Shown here in pieces: positions 23,455-35,482 of a stretch of DNA of 64,000 nt (the stretch's first letter is position 1; every line of letters starts with the position of its first letter). The position numbers and the translations under genes were made by a program. The stretch lies in assembly GCA_026874595.1 (NCBI GenBank), contig CM049315.1, positions 16,500,164 through 16,564,163 of the forward strand, written 5' to 3'. The notes under the pieces were generated by a model. The model saw only the letters and a program-made list of their open reading frames with translations. It did no database searches and had not been told where the DNA came from. This stretch comes from Sipunculus nudus. Taxonomy: Eukaryota; Annelida; Sipuncula; Golfingiida; Sipunculidae.

Positions 23455-24374
23455 CAGGGGCCTAGCCAGGATTTAGGGAAGGGAGGGGGCCATGATCAGT
23501 GGGAGGTCCAGACATTCGAAAACGGGGGGGGGGGGGGGGGGGGGGGATGCTAATATGCGATATGTTATATGAGAGGGTATAAGAGGGGGATACCCCTCCC
23601 ATATTCAAGTTGGGAATTTTTTTGAATACGCAATATAAAGAGGTCATTTTGAGACAATTTTCACAAAAAAATGAGGATTTCCTATTCCTGAAAAAAATAT
23701 TCCCTTATGTCTTTGCGTTATGAAGTCAAACCGTAGAGAGGTTCAATATTTCATATTAATATTTTCTTCAGAATAACGATATAAAATTTCAATCGTTTTC
23801 AACATGTTAAAGTAAATGGCGCAATGGCGCATTAACGTTTATAACTTGCAAAATATTATCTTTTAAGTGTAATACTCAGAGAGAAATCACTGATATGTTG
23901 AAGTCTTATGTTAAACATTGCATATATATACCGGGGTCCGTGGTCCCGACAGCGCACACGACTCTTAAGAGCACAGATCGCGAGTTCGAGTACCGGTATC
24001 ACCATAGGGGGCCATGACATTGTTCACGGTCGACCCCAACCAGACCTAGTGCATGCTCTGCAGTTGTTCTGCTGCTGTTCATAAATATCCTCATTCTAAA
24101 CTAATGAATTTTAAGTAATAAACTGCAGATAACTTAAATAAAATCTAATTGCTGATCATTAAAAAAATTTTATGAAAAATGAAAATTACCACGAATATTG
24201 GGAAATTAGGTAAAACGACAGATATTGCAACTCAAAGGGGAGCCGCGCGCCGGAGGCGCCCCCTCTGGATCCGCCACTGATAGCAAAGGCAATTTAATGC
24301 ATATATATCGGTGGGTGGGTGGGGGGGGGGGGCATGGCCCCTGCGCCCCCCCCCCCCCCTTTGCTACGCCCCTG
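23455..24374. mobile_element. hAT-like non-autonomous element with TTAAAGT flanks
   Basis: The left end is CAGGGGCCTAGCCAGGATTT; the right end, read inward, is CAGGGGCGTAGCAAAGGGGG. The direct repeat TTAAAGT flanks it (23,448-23,454 and 24,375-24,381), 7 bp with a possible eighth. Inside are G-runs, a tRNA-derived SINE and a second CAGTGGCGGATCCAG-type end at about 24,263-24,280, so it is composite. Confidence 0.7.
23933..24105 (+). mobile_element. tRNA-derived SINE
   Basis: It begins ggggtccgtggtcccgacag. An A-box-like region lies at 23,941-23,955 and a B box GAGTTCGAGTACC at 23,982-23,994 at tRNA-like spacing, so the head resembles a Ser/Leu-type tRNA. A non-tRNA body (tgacattgttcacggtcgac...) and an AT-rich tail follow. 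It is nested in the hAT-like element. Confidence 0.65.
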
Positions 24375-24381
24375 TTAAAGT

Positions 24382-25040
24382 GATTTGAAGTCCGATAACT
24401 TTCTTCTCTATCCAATAAACCAGATATCCACGACTATTAATGAGATAAAGGCAATACATTATCCAACATACGCATTCATCTCTGAAGATGTAACCGTTGC
24501 TTTCTCTGCCCAGGCGACCTTGGGCCCCGGGTATTGACCCTTGTTCATGATGAATATGCATGACCGTGTCAATTATCATGTCCCCCACCCTTATAATTAG
24601 CCTCATCCATATTCATAGTTCGTGAGAACGAAAAAGATCTACATATGACATTGTGGATGCTTTTAATTCTTGATTATAGCTGACATACGGTTTAACTTTT
24701 TTCTTTTATGATTTCTCCACATAAACCTACAATTAAAAAAAATCTAACATCTGTAGAATACTAACGCCAATATCCAAGTTTGGTCTAAATATTAGTAAAA
24801 GTCCAGTTAAACCGGTTTGTAATCTGCATATCAACAAATTAATGTAATCACGGGACAACAGGATAAAAATTACATTTATATTATAAGAAAAAGGTTAAAT
24901 AACCGTTCAGTGACATATAAACATGTATTTCACAATAGAATAGACAGTGGATCTTTTTCCTAAGGTGATGTAGAATATTAAGGTTTTGTAATATCACCTA
25001 GATCACCCTATAACATGTACTATGCATTTTTTATCAAATG
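24382..25040. other. Non-genic stretch
   Basis: I see no gene here. The GC-richer patch at 24,500-24,590 has no recognisable identity. Confidence 0.4.
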
Positions 25041-27104
25041 TAAGCTGACATAAGTCATCTTAGCTATAATTATGATCCATTGTCCGTCTGTCTGTCCGTC
25101 TGTTAGACTGGCACGTTCTGAAACCGTTAGACCTATGAATCCAAAATTCGGTATACTGTGAGATGTCCCCAAAATCTCCTAACAAACCGAAAACTGGGTC
25201 ACCGTTTAAAGAAAACACTCAATTTTCCATTGAAAAATATTATTTCCCACTTATGGACTGCCGTATAATAAAAATAAAACCACTTTCTCTACATATTTAC
25301 TATAAATATTCCCCTATATATTTCCTATGTATAGCAAGAAATTAGGTCAGTATTACGTAATCCATAAACGTTATGGGCCCAAACGTTTGTATACCCGAAT
25401 TTTTTAAAAAGTTATTGGCAAAATTATTCCTGGGTTTGCTTTAATTTTCACAGCATGTACACACAAGGATCATATATGTTAAATTCTGAAATTTGAAAAT
25501 AAAAGCTAAAAAATAGGCTAGTTAGGCCAAAAAAAATAAAAGGTATGGTTCTCAGGCACCGCCCGCATCAATTTTAACCCCCGCATCAAAAATTTTTTAT
25601 TTTGATTTTCAATGGAAACTTACCAATTTTGAGCTACAGCCACTCGGAAATTTCTTTCAAGAAAATAAAATCATCCAGTTTCCTTTATTATGTAGTGCTT
25701 TTACATGTTTAGCAGAATAAATATGTAATTATCATGCTTTTTCCCTTATAATTTGACATTTTTATCGAAACATACCAAAAAATTAAAAATAAAAAAACCG
25801 CCCGCCCGCATTGATTTCTGAATAAAAGTGCCTGAGAACCATACCTTTTTTTATTTTGGCCTTATTGAAGTTTTTTTCAGACGCTCTATTGTATTTTCTT
25901 GCATTGTCAAGATCCAAAAAGCCCACTTCTGGTAACTGGAGGTCACTTGTGCCAGGGTTACTGATTTGTAATGCGTCACTGGGGAGGCCCCCTGCTGTCA
26001 CAGGTGTACAGTTATTCTCATGTCACCTCAACCCAAATCCCCCCCCCCCCACCACTCACACACACACACACCCATCAAGTGTATTGTAATAATTGTTATT
26101 GTCTGAACTGTATCATGAATTGTAAAGCTTGAAACAGTAATTCAAGGAGTAACCCAGAAGATGCCATGTTGTGGTAATGTAGCATTTTTAAAAAATTAAT
26201 TTCCTTTTAAATAATTTAGCAATTTAAAATATAATTAAACTCATTATAATTTGATAATATATGAGATAAAAATGGACAAATAAAGGTGCAATTTAGAACT
26301 GTGGATTCTGATTCAAGTTACATTTTCAGATGTTTAATGTTTTGCAAATCTAAAAGATATATATTTTGTGATAAAAAAATAAATACAGATGTATGCATAA
26401 TGTGAAATTATCTGACAGATTTAGGAATAAATGATGATGCAATTTAGAATTGTGAATCAACATCTATTTAGATATTAATACTATATTGTAAATGTATAAA
26501 TAAAATTTGATGTAATAAAAAAATGAGGATCTAATGCAAACATTTGTTTGTTATTTCCTGCCTCAGCAGAAAGTTATCAGCTTTGTTTGTTTATCTTTCT
26601 GTGTATTTTTAATATCTAATAATTATGAATAAACTTTTCTTTTTGTAAGCACTGTTAAATTTCATATCCTGAATGTATACGCAGAGGTTTTGTAACTCAG
26701 AACCCCCTCCTTCCCCCTCCCCCGGCCATTGAATCCTTGCAAATGTGCACTGGGACATTAGTTTTATTGCAAGTTTTGCAACTGTATAAAACTTATTAAA
26801 TTAAAAAAGTTAGTATAATAATAAAAAAATGGGATCTAAAGAACCAACCAATGATCATGGGAATAGTATAGATCTTATGTATACAAACTGCTCACATGTT
26901 TTAGTTTCAACATATGAAAACAATTGATCAGACCACAAAATATTGTTTGCAACAATTTTTTACTGATCAGTACAAACCAAACATCTCAACCAATCATGGC
27001 CTATATTACCTCCTCCTCTCCGATTTTATCTCCATATGATATTATTTAAAGTTTTTACCTTCATGGTCAACTTCAGCTGAGCACCGTGACCCATGGGTCT
27101 CTTG
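25041..27104 (+). mobile_element. Dispersed-family element with nested MITE
   Basis: The left end is a degraded aagctgacataagtcatctt followed by agctata and ccgtctgtctgtccgtctg. The right end is cttcagctgagcaccgtgac + ccatgggtctcttg. Those are the same two ends as in the copies at 9.8-12.1 kb and 16.1-19.7 kb. The interior has a (CA)n run near 26,057 and a Harbinger-type MITE. Confidence 0.6.
25525..25861. mobile_element. Harbinger-type MITE (TTA target duplication)
   Basis: Long inverted ends: GGCCAAAAAAAATAAAAGG + TATGGTTCTCAGGCAC on the left and the matching complement ending TTATTTTGGCC on the right. It is flanked by TTA at 25,522-25,524 and 25,862-25,864. A second copy at 56.77 kb has TAA flanks; a TWA duplication is the PIF/Harbinger signature. 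Confidence 0.75.
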
Positions 27105-29424
27105 TTTTTTTTTTACATAGAGAAAATGACATTTATGAGGTATTATCAACTTACCCTTGTTATATTAAGAACAACTACTGGATTTCAACGGAGCGAATCA
27201 GCAAATGTAGAATTAACAAATTAAAGGGCTTACATTATAGCCTAAAGTGAAGAGACGAACCTTATCTAGTAATGTACTGTTAACTTGATTTAGCACCTCT
27301 CCGTCTGCTAATTATGTTACGAGTCTATCCACTATTGTGCACCTCTTTTTTATTTCACGGTATTTTAGTGATCGGGATATTAATACGGTTTACTAATATT
27401 TTCTCTGGTTGCTTTTTTTGTTTGAATTTTCTTATTCTGTTTTTTTTTTCAGGACAATATCATGCTATGAAATTCACTTACTTTCTGGGGCCAACATTGA
27501 AACATATGATGAAAAAAACTGAATAGATAAAGATATCGTGACATATACTGGGAGGCATATGTCAAATTGACAGGCATATCGACAAATTAAAATAAATTTC
27601 ATTTATGTATTATGATGTGGTTTTGACATTATTCCACAGATGACAAGTAACAAACATAAGAAAGTCTGCTTTTTTTAAATGAATTTAAAAGTCAGCCGAG
27701 ATGAATGCAACCATTTGAATGCCATCTTAGTGAATTGACTTTGAAAGAGTTAGAAAGGTAGCCTTTTCCTTCTAACAACTAAATTCATTTAAAATGAAGG
27801 CTTCTTCAAATCATTTGATAAGAATTTAACTGTTTGAATTTACCCCAGGCCTACACAGAATACAGCCTCTCATATATTTACCCCGATCTTCTTTTCTAAT
27901 TTATATTTACAAAGTTTCTATATCCTTTCGTTAAGAAAAATTAGAAAGAGGACGAAAAACTATTGCAAATATTCCAGGTCTAAATCATACAGATTTCAGC
28001 TAAAGGATCCGGTGGGGGGGGGGGGGTTGCTCTTAACCAAAAATCTTTTTTTTTTAGTCCAATCTTATGCATAACGGGGGGTTTTGGGTGTTGAGACCCC
28101 CTCCGACCTTTCTTTGAGACAATTTTTATGCATGACACCCGTTGACCCCTCCCTGCAAATCCTGAATCTGCGTCTGTCTAGGGAATTACAATTTCAGATT
28201 ATAGCTGAATGTTAAATTCCTGGTAAAAACATGTATATTATTGTTTGATTTCGTAGGCAGGATGTACTTTTTAATTATACGTTAAGGTGTATTTTGAATT
28301 GTTTAATTATTAGTATATTTATGATAAATGTCATGGTTTCAGTAGATTATTAAAATACAACTTGTATGGGGCTTGTAGTAAATAATCTCTTTTCAGGAAC
28401 CATAACTAATTTTTTATTTTTAGTTAGAGCTCCATTAAATATGTCAAATGAAAAAAGGAACCATAGAATAACGTATACCTACTGAGAAAAGTAATTCATT
28501 TTAACTGACACAATGTTCTTTTGATTGTCAGGCAAGTCAGCACGATGCCTCTAGCTTAGGCGTGAGATCTGAAGTAATTTGGCATTTCTTCTGTTTTAAA
28601 ATATTGTTTTATATTCTTTTGCACATACATCATATACTTCGGTGGGGAGGTTTATGGAAAATATAAAAAAAAATATTAATATGACATTTTACTTTTCCCG
28701 TTTCCTATTTATGTGGAATTCAGCTCAGTACACAAGGATTTGTTTGACAAATGCAATAATCTGTTCCATGGATATACTCTACACCCAACTGTGTATTGAC
28801 TTAAGATATATTAATGACTATATGTGTTCTGGTAATGGATCCAGATAACTGTTTATATGGTAGATACACGAAAAAAATTACACACACAAACACACACCTA
28901 ATAACAAAGCGACACACGTAATCTATGCATCTTTACAATTTATTTTTCCGCAATTAAAATGGCATGTCATTATAATTATAAAAATATTTGGAAACAAGAA
29001 TTTATATTTCTATAATTCTCGGTCTTCATTAATTATGAAAACGCGTACCACTAAAATTTTAATTTCCAATTAACAATGTAACAAGAAGGAAATACACAAA
29101 GTAAAATTAACAGACCAAACCCAATATTCTATGTTACATTAATATGTACAAGGTACAAGATGTATACTCTGGTTATAAAACGGGTATATATTAATTATTC
29201 ACGACCGTTAAACATAATTTTTAATATTTATAAAAAGTATATATTTATTATATATATATTTCAATTAGATAATGTAGTGAATGATTGACTGAGTGATTCA
29301 ACATTTTACAGTTACGCAAATAAATCGGGTTTAAATTCAAATGGTACATCAGTTTCCAAGTGTCGGTACATCAGCAACAAAGTCCATATAACAGATTGTG
29401 TAAATCTTCACCAGTTTCCACGGA
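27105..29424. other. Non-genic stretch and probable 3' UTR of the minus-strand gene
   Basis: No exon is recognised. 28,005-28,180 holds G-runs and a ctgaatctgcgtctg end typical of degraded hAT-like MITEs. On the minus strand, the sequence just below 29,425 is the expected 3' UTR; a minus-strand AATAAA near 28,94x is a candidate poly(A) signal only. Confidence 0.4.
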
Positions 29425-29491
29425 TTACTGCCTCTCACGAGCTGGAGACATCTCGACAGGGTCCGCATGTGCTGGCTGAACCTTGCCTTTC
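29425..29491 (-). CDS. Terminal exon: cytoplasmic tail and stop
   Basis: 67 nt, acceptor attcacag. It encodes RKGKVQPAHADPVEMSPARE then RQ-stop (TAA at 29,425-29,427 on +). The short basic/acidic tail has no recognised motif. Confidence 0.85.
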
Positions 29492-29859
29492 CTGTGAATA
29501 AAAGATTCCGTTTATTTTTATTTGGTTTGTATATTATATTATGTATTAGCTTTACTTAGATATTTGTTGTGTGTGACAGGCGATAAATCAAGGTTTAAAT
29601 CATATCTACTGAACATTTACTTTGTTTTAGGGGCCTTTTTGAGATTTAAAATCTTATTCTGGTGACCTTTAGTATATTAGCATTAAGTGCATTTCGAGTG
29701 TTTTTAAATTGCATGTCAAGTAACGTTTGGATGTCTGCTGTTTAAGTACACGTCATCATCAGGGTTCTATGAAGAAAGCATCTGTACCATATTTTCTAGA
29801 ATTCTTTAATTCTTACAGTGCGGTTTTCGTGGTTCTCTAATTATGAAACACAACATCAC

Positions 29860-29968
29860 CTTTTGATCCTCTTGACGGTCACTGCAGCCCCTGTAGTTAT
29901 AAAACCGACAGCCGCAACACTGCCCAACACGGCCACGACGATAATGACAGCCGACTTGTTACCTGGTG
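29860..29968 (-). CDS. Exon: transmembrane helix
   Basis: 109 nt, acceptor tttttcag, donor gtgatg. It encodes APGNKSAVIIVVAVLGSVAA, VGFITTGAAV, then basic TVKRIK. This is one hydrophobic helix followed by a basic stop-transfer, giving a type I topology. Confidence 0.88.
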
Positions 29969-30300
29969 CTGAAAAATACCAAATATTATAGATCAGCTCC
30001 GTAACCTTGCCATTACATCCACAGCTCATACGTATTTAAACTATCGGCTTCATGATATAAATAATACAACTCACCTCAAATGAAGAAGAACATATGTAAT
30101 AAAGTACCATGATATCTAGCCTGTATAGTTTGTAGAGGGATCTTTTCACAGACACTGTAATTTGGCACAAATGATTAAATATCCATGCCATAATATTCCA
30201 CTGTTCATGCCTACTAGATATATTCTCTTGAACGCATTTCTTGTAAACCAATGGTATTAATGAGCGAGGCCTTGATGCAATAGAATACAGAAATATGTAC

Positions 30301-30412
30301 CTGCTGGAGTCCAGGCGTGTTTGCTTCTTTGAGGGTCACATATCTGCGTTTGGTTTTGAGGGTTTCTTGTTCCCGCTGTCACACATCTTGAGTCGATGAA
30401 GCAAAAGCCACC
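30301..30412 (-). CDS. Exon: Cys-rich module 3
   Basis: 112 nt, phase 0 to 1, acceptor aacaaacag, donor gtacat. It reads CFIDSRCVTAGTRNPQNQTQ, then ICDPQRSKHAWTPA. The Cys of the usual CxxC pair is reduced to one (QICDP), a slight departure from modules 1 and 2. Confidence 0.83.
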
Positions 30413-30463
30413 CTGTTTGTTAACAAAAATGTGCCAAATTAAATAAATTTCCTTTTGTATTTG

Positions 30464-30468
<5 letters not shown>

Positions 30469-30514
<46 letters not shown>
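30469..30514. repeat. (TA)n microsatellite in intron
   Basis: Uninterrupted AT dinucleotide run between Cys modules 2 and 3 of the minus-strand gene; a shorter run follows at about 30,573. Confidence 0.95.
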
Positions 30515-30517
<3 letters not shown>

Positions 30518-30743
30518 ATACCGCTCTGGCCTAGAGCACATAGAGCACTTTACAAAGGAGGGTAACTCTACCTTATATATATATATATATAATCATGTAT
30601 TATAAATATGCATTATAAAAATGCATTATAATCATGTATATTAGATCTGTAAATTAGATATATAGAGTTCAGTAAAAGCTAATTTCCCTCAAGGACGCGA
30701 TCGAATTTCCACGTCTGGAGATGCTCCCGGTGGTTTAATTTAC

Positions 30744-30857
30744 CTGTAATGTCCAGTCCTGCATGTTTGCAGGAGGATCACAGTAGAGGCAACTTTTTCC
30801 AAGTTTCTGGTGTGCCCCCTGGTAACAGTTGCCCTCGATCCTGCATGATGGCACTGT
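30744..30857 (-). CDS. Exon: Cys-rich module 2
   Basis: 114 nt, phase 0 to 0, acceptor ttaacag, donor gtaaat. It reads CRIEGNCYQGAHQKLG, then CLYCDPPANMQDWTLQ. Same module as its neighbours. Confidence 0.85.
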
Positions 30858-31200
30858 CTGTTAATAAGAAGATTAATTTACATTTGCCTACTTGTTTTGA
30901 AAATTAGGAACAGTGTCTAATACGTACAGTGTCCAGATTGTAGTTATTTAATATTTACAACTTAATACGCCCTCGTTTTTAAACACGAAAATGTTAAAAG
31001 GTTTTTTATCAAATATATTGCCTTTATTTAAACATAATATAATATAACGTTTTCATATGTAATTTCTTTGATTATAAGGTATATTGGTCAAACACGAAGT
31101 TGGTTCTTCTTCAACATCCTTAAACATAAAGATACATCAGTTGCTACTAACCATATCTGTATATTAGCAGTGAATATGATTAAAATGACAATCTACTTAC

Positions 31201-31311
31201 TGGTCCGGTCCATTGTGTATTGTTTTTATCAGGATCACATGTGTTACACGGGTCCTTGGGACTCGCTTCCCTGCGATCGTAACAACCACCCGCAACCAGA
31301 CATGTGCCCCT
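31201..31311 (-). CDS. Exon: Cys-rich module 1
   Basis: 111 nt, phase 0 to 0. It reads CLVAGGCYDRREASP, then DPCNTCDPDKNNTQWTGP. The module is C-x3-GxCY-x(n)-CxxCDP-x(n)-W, repeated in the next two exons, one module per exon. Confidence 0.85.
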
Positions 31312-31759
31312 CTTGAAAAGTAAAGTAAAATGTATATAATATTTTTTTTTATGTTAACAAGCATCTCATCCTTAATGCTAGTACACAGACAAACTGTGCA
31401 TATAATTTCCAAAGCGGAACATACGGTACCGGGTATCAACTCGTTTTATAACACGGAGAATTTGAAATATATATTCCGGTGCAATATGTAACAGAAATTA
31501 TTACCTGAACCGTAGACCAAAAATGGACTCTTTTTTATGTCTTTACTTCAAAGTTATCTAATTTAACTAAGAAAACGAATTTGTATATAAGTAGCATTGT
31601 ATTCTTGTGTTAGTCATACATACTCGTCTCTTGAAAGGCTTTTTGCCCATTTCAAGTTTGACTTTTTCACACCAAGTTTACTTAGCACTTCCGATGGAAC
31701 GTTTGTTATGTATGTATGCATGTCTTGCAAGTTTCTGTGCTAAATACATGAAGACACAC

Positions 31760-32020
31760 CTTTATGCCACATCTCAAGGCCCTTGTATCACAGTCCACAC
31801 ACTTTCCGTCGTAGTTTACCACTATGACTTCACGACTGTAGTTTACAGCGTTGTTGGACACGGCTACTGCATACACTTGTGCCATCGGGTGGTCAGTAGC
31901 CGCCGTCATCTTGCCATGCATCGTGGAGGGGTAGAACGGACACATAATCTCTGCATCGTGCATGAACATAGCCTGGGTGTCCGTAAATCCAGACACAGCT
32001 CTAGCACCCGTACGATATAT
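31760..32020 (-). CDS. Exon: domain following VWD, ends with paired Cys
   Basis: 261 nt, acceptor cacatag, donor gtgtgt. It encodes RTGARAVSGFTDTQAMFM, CPFYPSTMHG, VYAVAVSNNAVNYSREV, then YDGKCVDCDTRALRCGIK. 'Y-D-x-K-C-x-x-C' leading into Cys modules resembles the VWDE family. It begins in phase 0. Confidence 0.8.
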
Positions 32021-32491
32021 CTATGTGACATATATAATTAATATAAAATGATATATAAACATATAATATGATTTTTTTAATATGAATACAACGGGAGAAA
32101 AAAATACACCATTCTGAAACAATGGCTACACCGTCAGATCCACATAGCTTACAAAAGTTAATCGAAAACTTGAAGGGTCTGTAATACAAATAGTAATCTC
32201 TTGTGGAGGCACGGAAGTCAAACAATATGAACGAAAATGAAAAGATAAACCAGATAACCTGATAAACGTCCCCTTAACTCATTGAATAAAATAAGGCTTT
32301 TACTCCTTTTTTAGGCGCAAATTACTTAAAAAAACGCTGTTACACTAGCTTTTCATACTTTAGGACAGAGACAATTTACGATAAAAGTTACTTGAGCCAT
32401 TTATCTAACAATTTAATTTCTTCAAACATATTCTGGATTATAATTATGTTTAATTTTATGTTTTGAGGGATATTTTATTCATTGTACTCAC

Positions 32492-32583
32492 CAACCATCA
32501 AATGTTCGTAAGTGAGGATCATTCTTGGAGTGGCATACGGACGAACTTAGGTCAGTGCTGTCTGTTCTATTGTCCACGATTAC
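32492..32583 (-). CDS. Exon: start of von Willebrand D domain
   Basis: 92 nt, acceptor gacattag, donor gtgagt. It encodes VIVDNRTDSTDLSSSVCH, then SKNDPHLRTFDG and a split W codon. C-x-x-x-NDPHLxTFDG is the canonical opening of VWD. Phase 2 at the end is not matched by the next exon found (phase 0): direct joining would create TGA. Confidence 0.8.
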
Positions 32584-33036
32584 CTAATGTCAAAGAAGCT
32601 CGGAATAAAAACAAAAACTATCCTCTTTACATAACATTACATAACAGTCTTCAACACGGTGTCCGATGTTAGATTCATGAAAGATATCCTAGAGTCATAC
32701 ACCAAGAAAGTATTATGTACTCAGATGTCCTATCTAATTGAAAAGTCGCTTACACATTTCTTTAAAGGTGCCTAACATGAAATGATCTTTGTCCGGAAGT
32801 CAGATGCAGAAGGATTTATAAACTAATAAACTTACACAGTAGTTCACTGATATAGAAAAGTAAAGCATACATATATAGAAGGTAAATCAAACGAACATTT
32901 TCATTCATATAATCCGTTTGCAACCCTGAGTTGCTAAAATGCAATTATTATAATTAAAAGAGGGGAAATATGTAACATCTGATGATTTTATCATGAGCAT
33001 TCGGAACTCTAGATAACATTTTTAAACGTAACATAC

Positions 33037-33221
33037 CGTGATATTTGGTAGATGATAGTTTTGCCATATTGGGTGACTGGGATGACCTGGGCGCGTAGTA
33101 ATTATGTACATTCTGAATGGATCACCATTCTGTCCCAAGGAGGTAGCACTTATCATGAAACGTGATGGATTCTTCTTAATATTGTCCCACTCAGTCCTCC
33201 AGGTGTCCAGTTTCACAACGG
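33037..33221 (-). CDS. Exon: linker domain 3, preceding VWD
   Basis: 185 nt. The acceptor gagtatag gives phase 1, completing GCC with the upstream G; the donor is gtatgt. It encodes VVKLDTWRTEWDNIKKNPSR, then DPFRMYIITT and IWQNYHLPNIT. W-x-x-Y-x-LP-x-I just before a VWD is a pattern I associate with VWDE-type proteins. Confidence 0.78.
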
Positions 33222-33226
33222 CTATA

Positions 33227-33271
<45 letters not shown>

Positions 33272-35257
33272 CAGAGTTGGGTCCAAAAGTACTTGTACTC
33301 ATAGTAGTCGTACTCATGCGTACTTTTTTGAGTACTCAGTTCTCGTACTCGAGTAATTTTTAAAAATCCCAAAAGTACTCGTACTTGAGTACTTTGAAAG
33401 TACTGGGTACTCATATGAGTAATTTATGGTATTTCATATATTTCTAAATTAACTTTAATCTCAATTTATTATATTAGTTATAGTTTACTATAGAAAATTA
33501 TAGTTAGATAGTATATATATTAATTATTAAAAATATATAATATGATATATAATAGTACTTAAAGTAATCCATCTGTTACTATAACTGAAACTATTACAGC
33601 ATTTTAGCATTGATAACTACTACTATTACTATTACTTGGCTTCTATTACTAATACTATTACTTTTATTTAATACAAAATATAAATAAATTGAACTATTTT
33701 ATTGTTAATACATTCATGCATTTCATGTGTACATGTGTACAGCATTATATATTTCTAGCAAGATAAGTACAACATAGTGTTCAATAAAACATAAAATCAG
33801 CAAATTCATACTGAATAATATTTTAATAGAAAAAAATTCATATTTTCTAAAGATCCGTAAATGAAAAAGTTAAGGTTTGCAACAATTCAATACCATTGAA
33901 TATACTGAGAACCTGTTTATCATAACATAAACTCAGTAGTGCTCCGGGGCCTGGGCTAATCAAGCTTGAATTGATTTATATATGAAATTAAATGTGAGTG
34001 TAGGTTTAGCAGATTTTCAGTGGGTATTGCAGTCTTTGATGAGCTCTGTACAAAGTCTGTGGCACAAATAAGACTCAACTGTTGACTGTCAACTGATTGA
34101 CCCATGAAAATCTGTGACTATCAGACCATACACCCCGTAGCTACTACAACATAGGCTGCAGCATCACATTCTATTATCAGCTGACAACAATTTGCCCAAC
34201 ATACTGTGTGCGCTCACAAAGGACTCAATGAGAACCAGGATGAGGACTCAATGAGAACCCACTTGACCATGAAAGCACCCAATCACAATACACTGGGCCC
34301 TTTATTCTGCTCTATCAAACTAATCAAACCAACACTCAGTTCATCAGACGTGTTAGCCTAGGGTTGTTCTTGAAAAGTAATAGCTATTATTCTTTTACTT
34401 GGGGTACTATAACCATTACTAGTTCAAATTTCTTTTCTTTCAATAGTAATATTACTCATACTAACTTTGAAAACCTGTAATATTCTATTTATATTACGCA
34501 TTACTTTCGCCTCATTCCTTGTTGTAATATGCTACTGACGTTACTATTGTTAATACTCATATATTATTACACATGATGAATGAAGGTCAGCCTGTCAGAT
34601 ATGTTGTTTTATACTATTTTCACATGTACCGGATGTCATTAAATATCTTCATTAAGCAACAACCATATTATTCATAAGTTGATATTATATAAATAATAAC
34701 ATATGGTTGTAATTATTTTTGTTATTATAATTGTTATCATTGTTATTATTATATGATTACTGATGGTTAACATATGGTTATGTGCTTTATACAATGTCAG
34801 TGAGATTTAAATAAATTGTAATTTTTGTCCTGGCTAAGAAATATATTTTTGAGAACCTACGAGACCAGATGTTTCTTCAATGCAAACCGTCTACTTTAAG
34901 AAATCAATGCTTTGATATATTTCAACTGTATATGGCCTGTTTATATGCTCTGCATTTCGCCTCAGTATTTTAATTAAGCATAACACAACATTGTATATAC
35001 TTTTATTTTGTACTTGGTTTTCATTAATATAAATATTTTTAACTTTCTGAGAATATATTTAATTAAATAACATCATTAAACAAGTTGGTTACAAAAAGTA
35101 CTCATTAAAGTACTCATGAGTACATTTTGACTAATCGGTATTCGTACTCAAGTACTTTTGAAAAAAAGTGAAAAAGTACTAATACTTGTACTCGAATACT
35201 TTTAAAGTACTCAGTACTCGTACTCGAGTACTTTAAAAGTACTCGGACCCAACTCTG
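33272..35257. mobile_element. Tol2-like non-autonomous hAT element
   Basis: Terminal inverted repeats CAGAGTTGGGTCC.AAAAGTAC on the left and the complement of the same ending GGACCCAACTCTG on the right, followed inward by many AAGTACTTGAGTACT-type motifs. That organisation resembles Tol2-type hAT ends. Flanks are (TA)n on both sides, giving an approximate 8-bp duplication (atatatat / atataaat). It is ~2 kb with no transposase frame, and inserted in the intron ~50 bp upstream (transcript sense) of the exon at 33,037-33,221. Confidence 0.8.
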
Positions 35258-35305
<48 letters not shown>

Positions 35306-35482
35306 CTGTAAATGTGTTGAAAAGAAAACCCTGCAAACTTGATAGCATATATCTTCTATCTTAATCCTGTTTATATTTCTGTTTGTATATATTTTATATT
35401 TAATCAACATTTACAATATGCTACTATAATAATGTGATGCATATAAATTTTTAAAGTGAAAATATTGATAGGTTCTAGTCAC

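Noticed and set aside
30257-30541. 94-codon minus frame starting in (TA)n as one gene
   Set aside because: Only the middle is coding: it is the Cys-module 3 exon read through into its introns and the TA tract.
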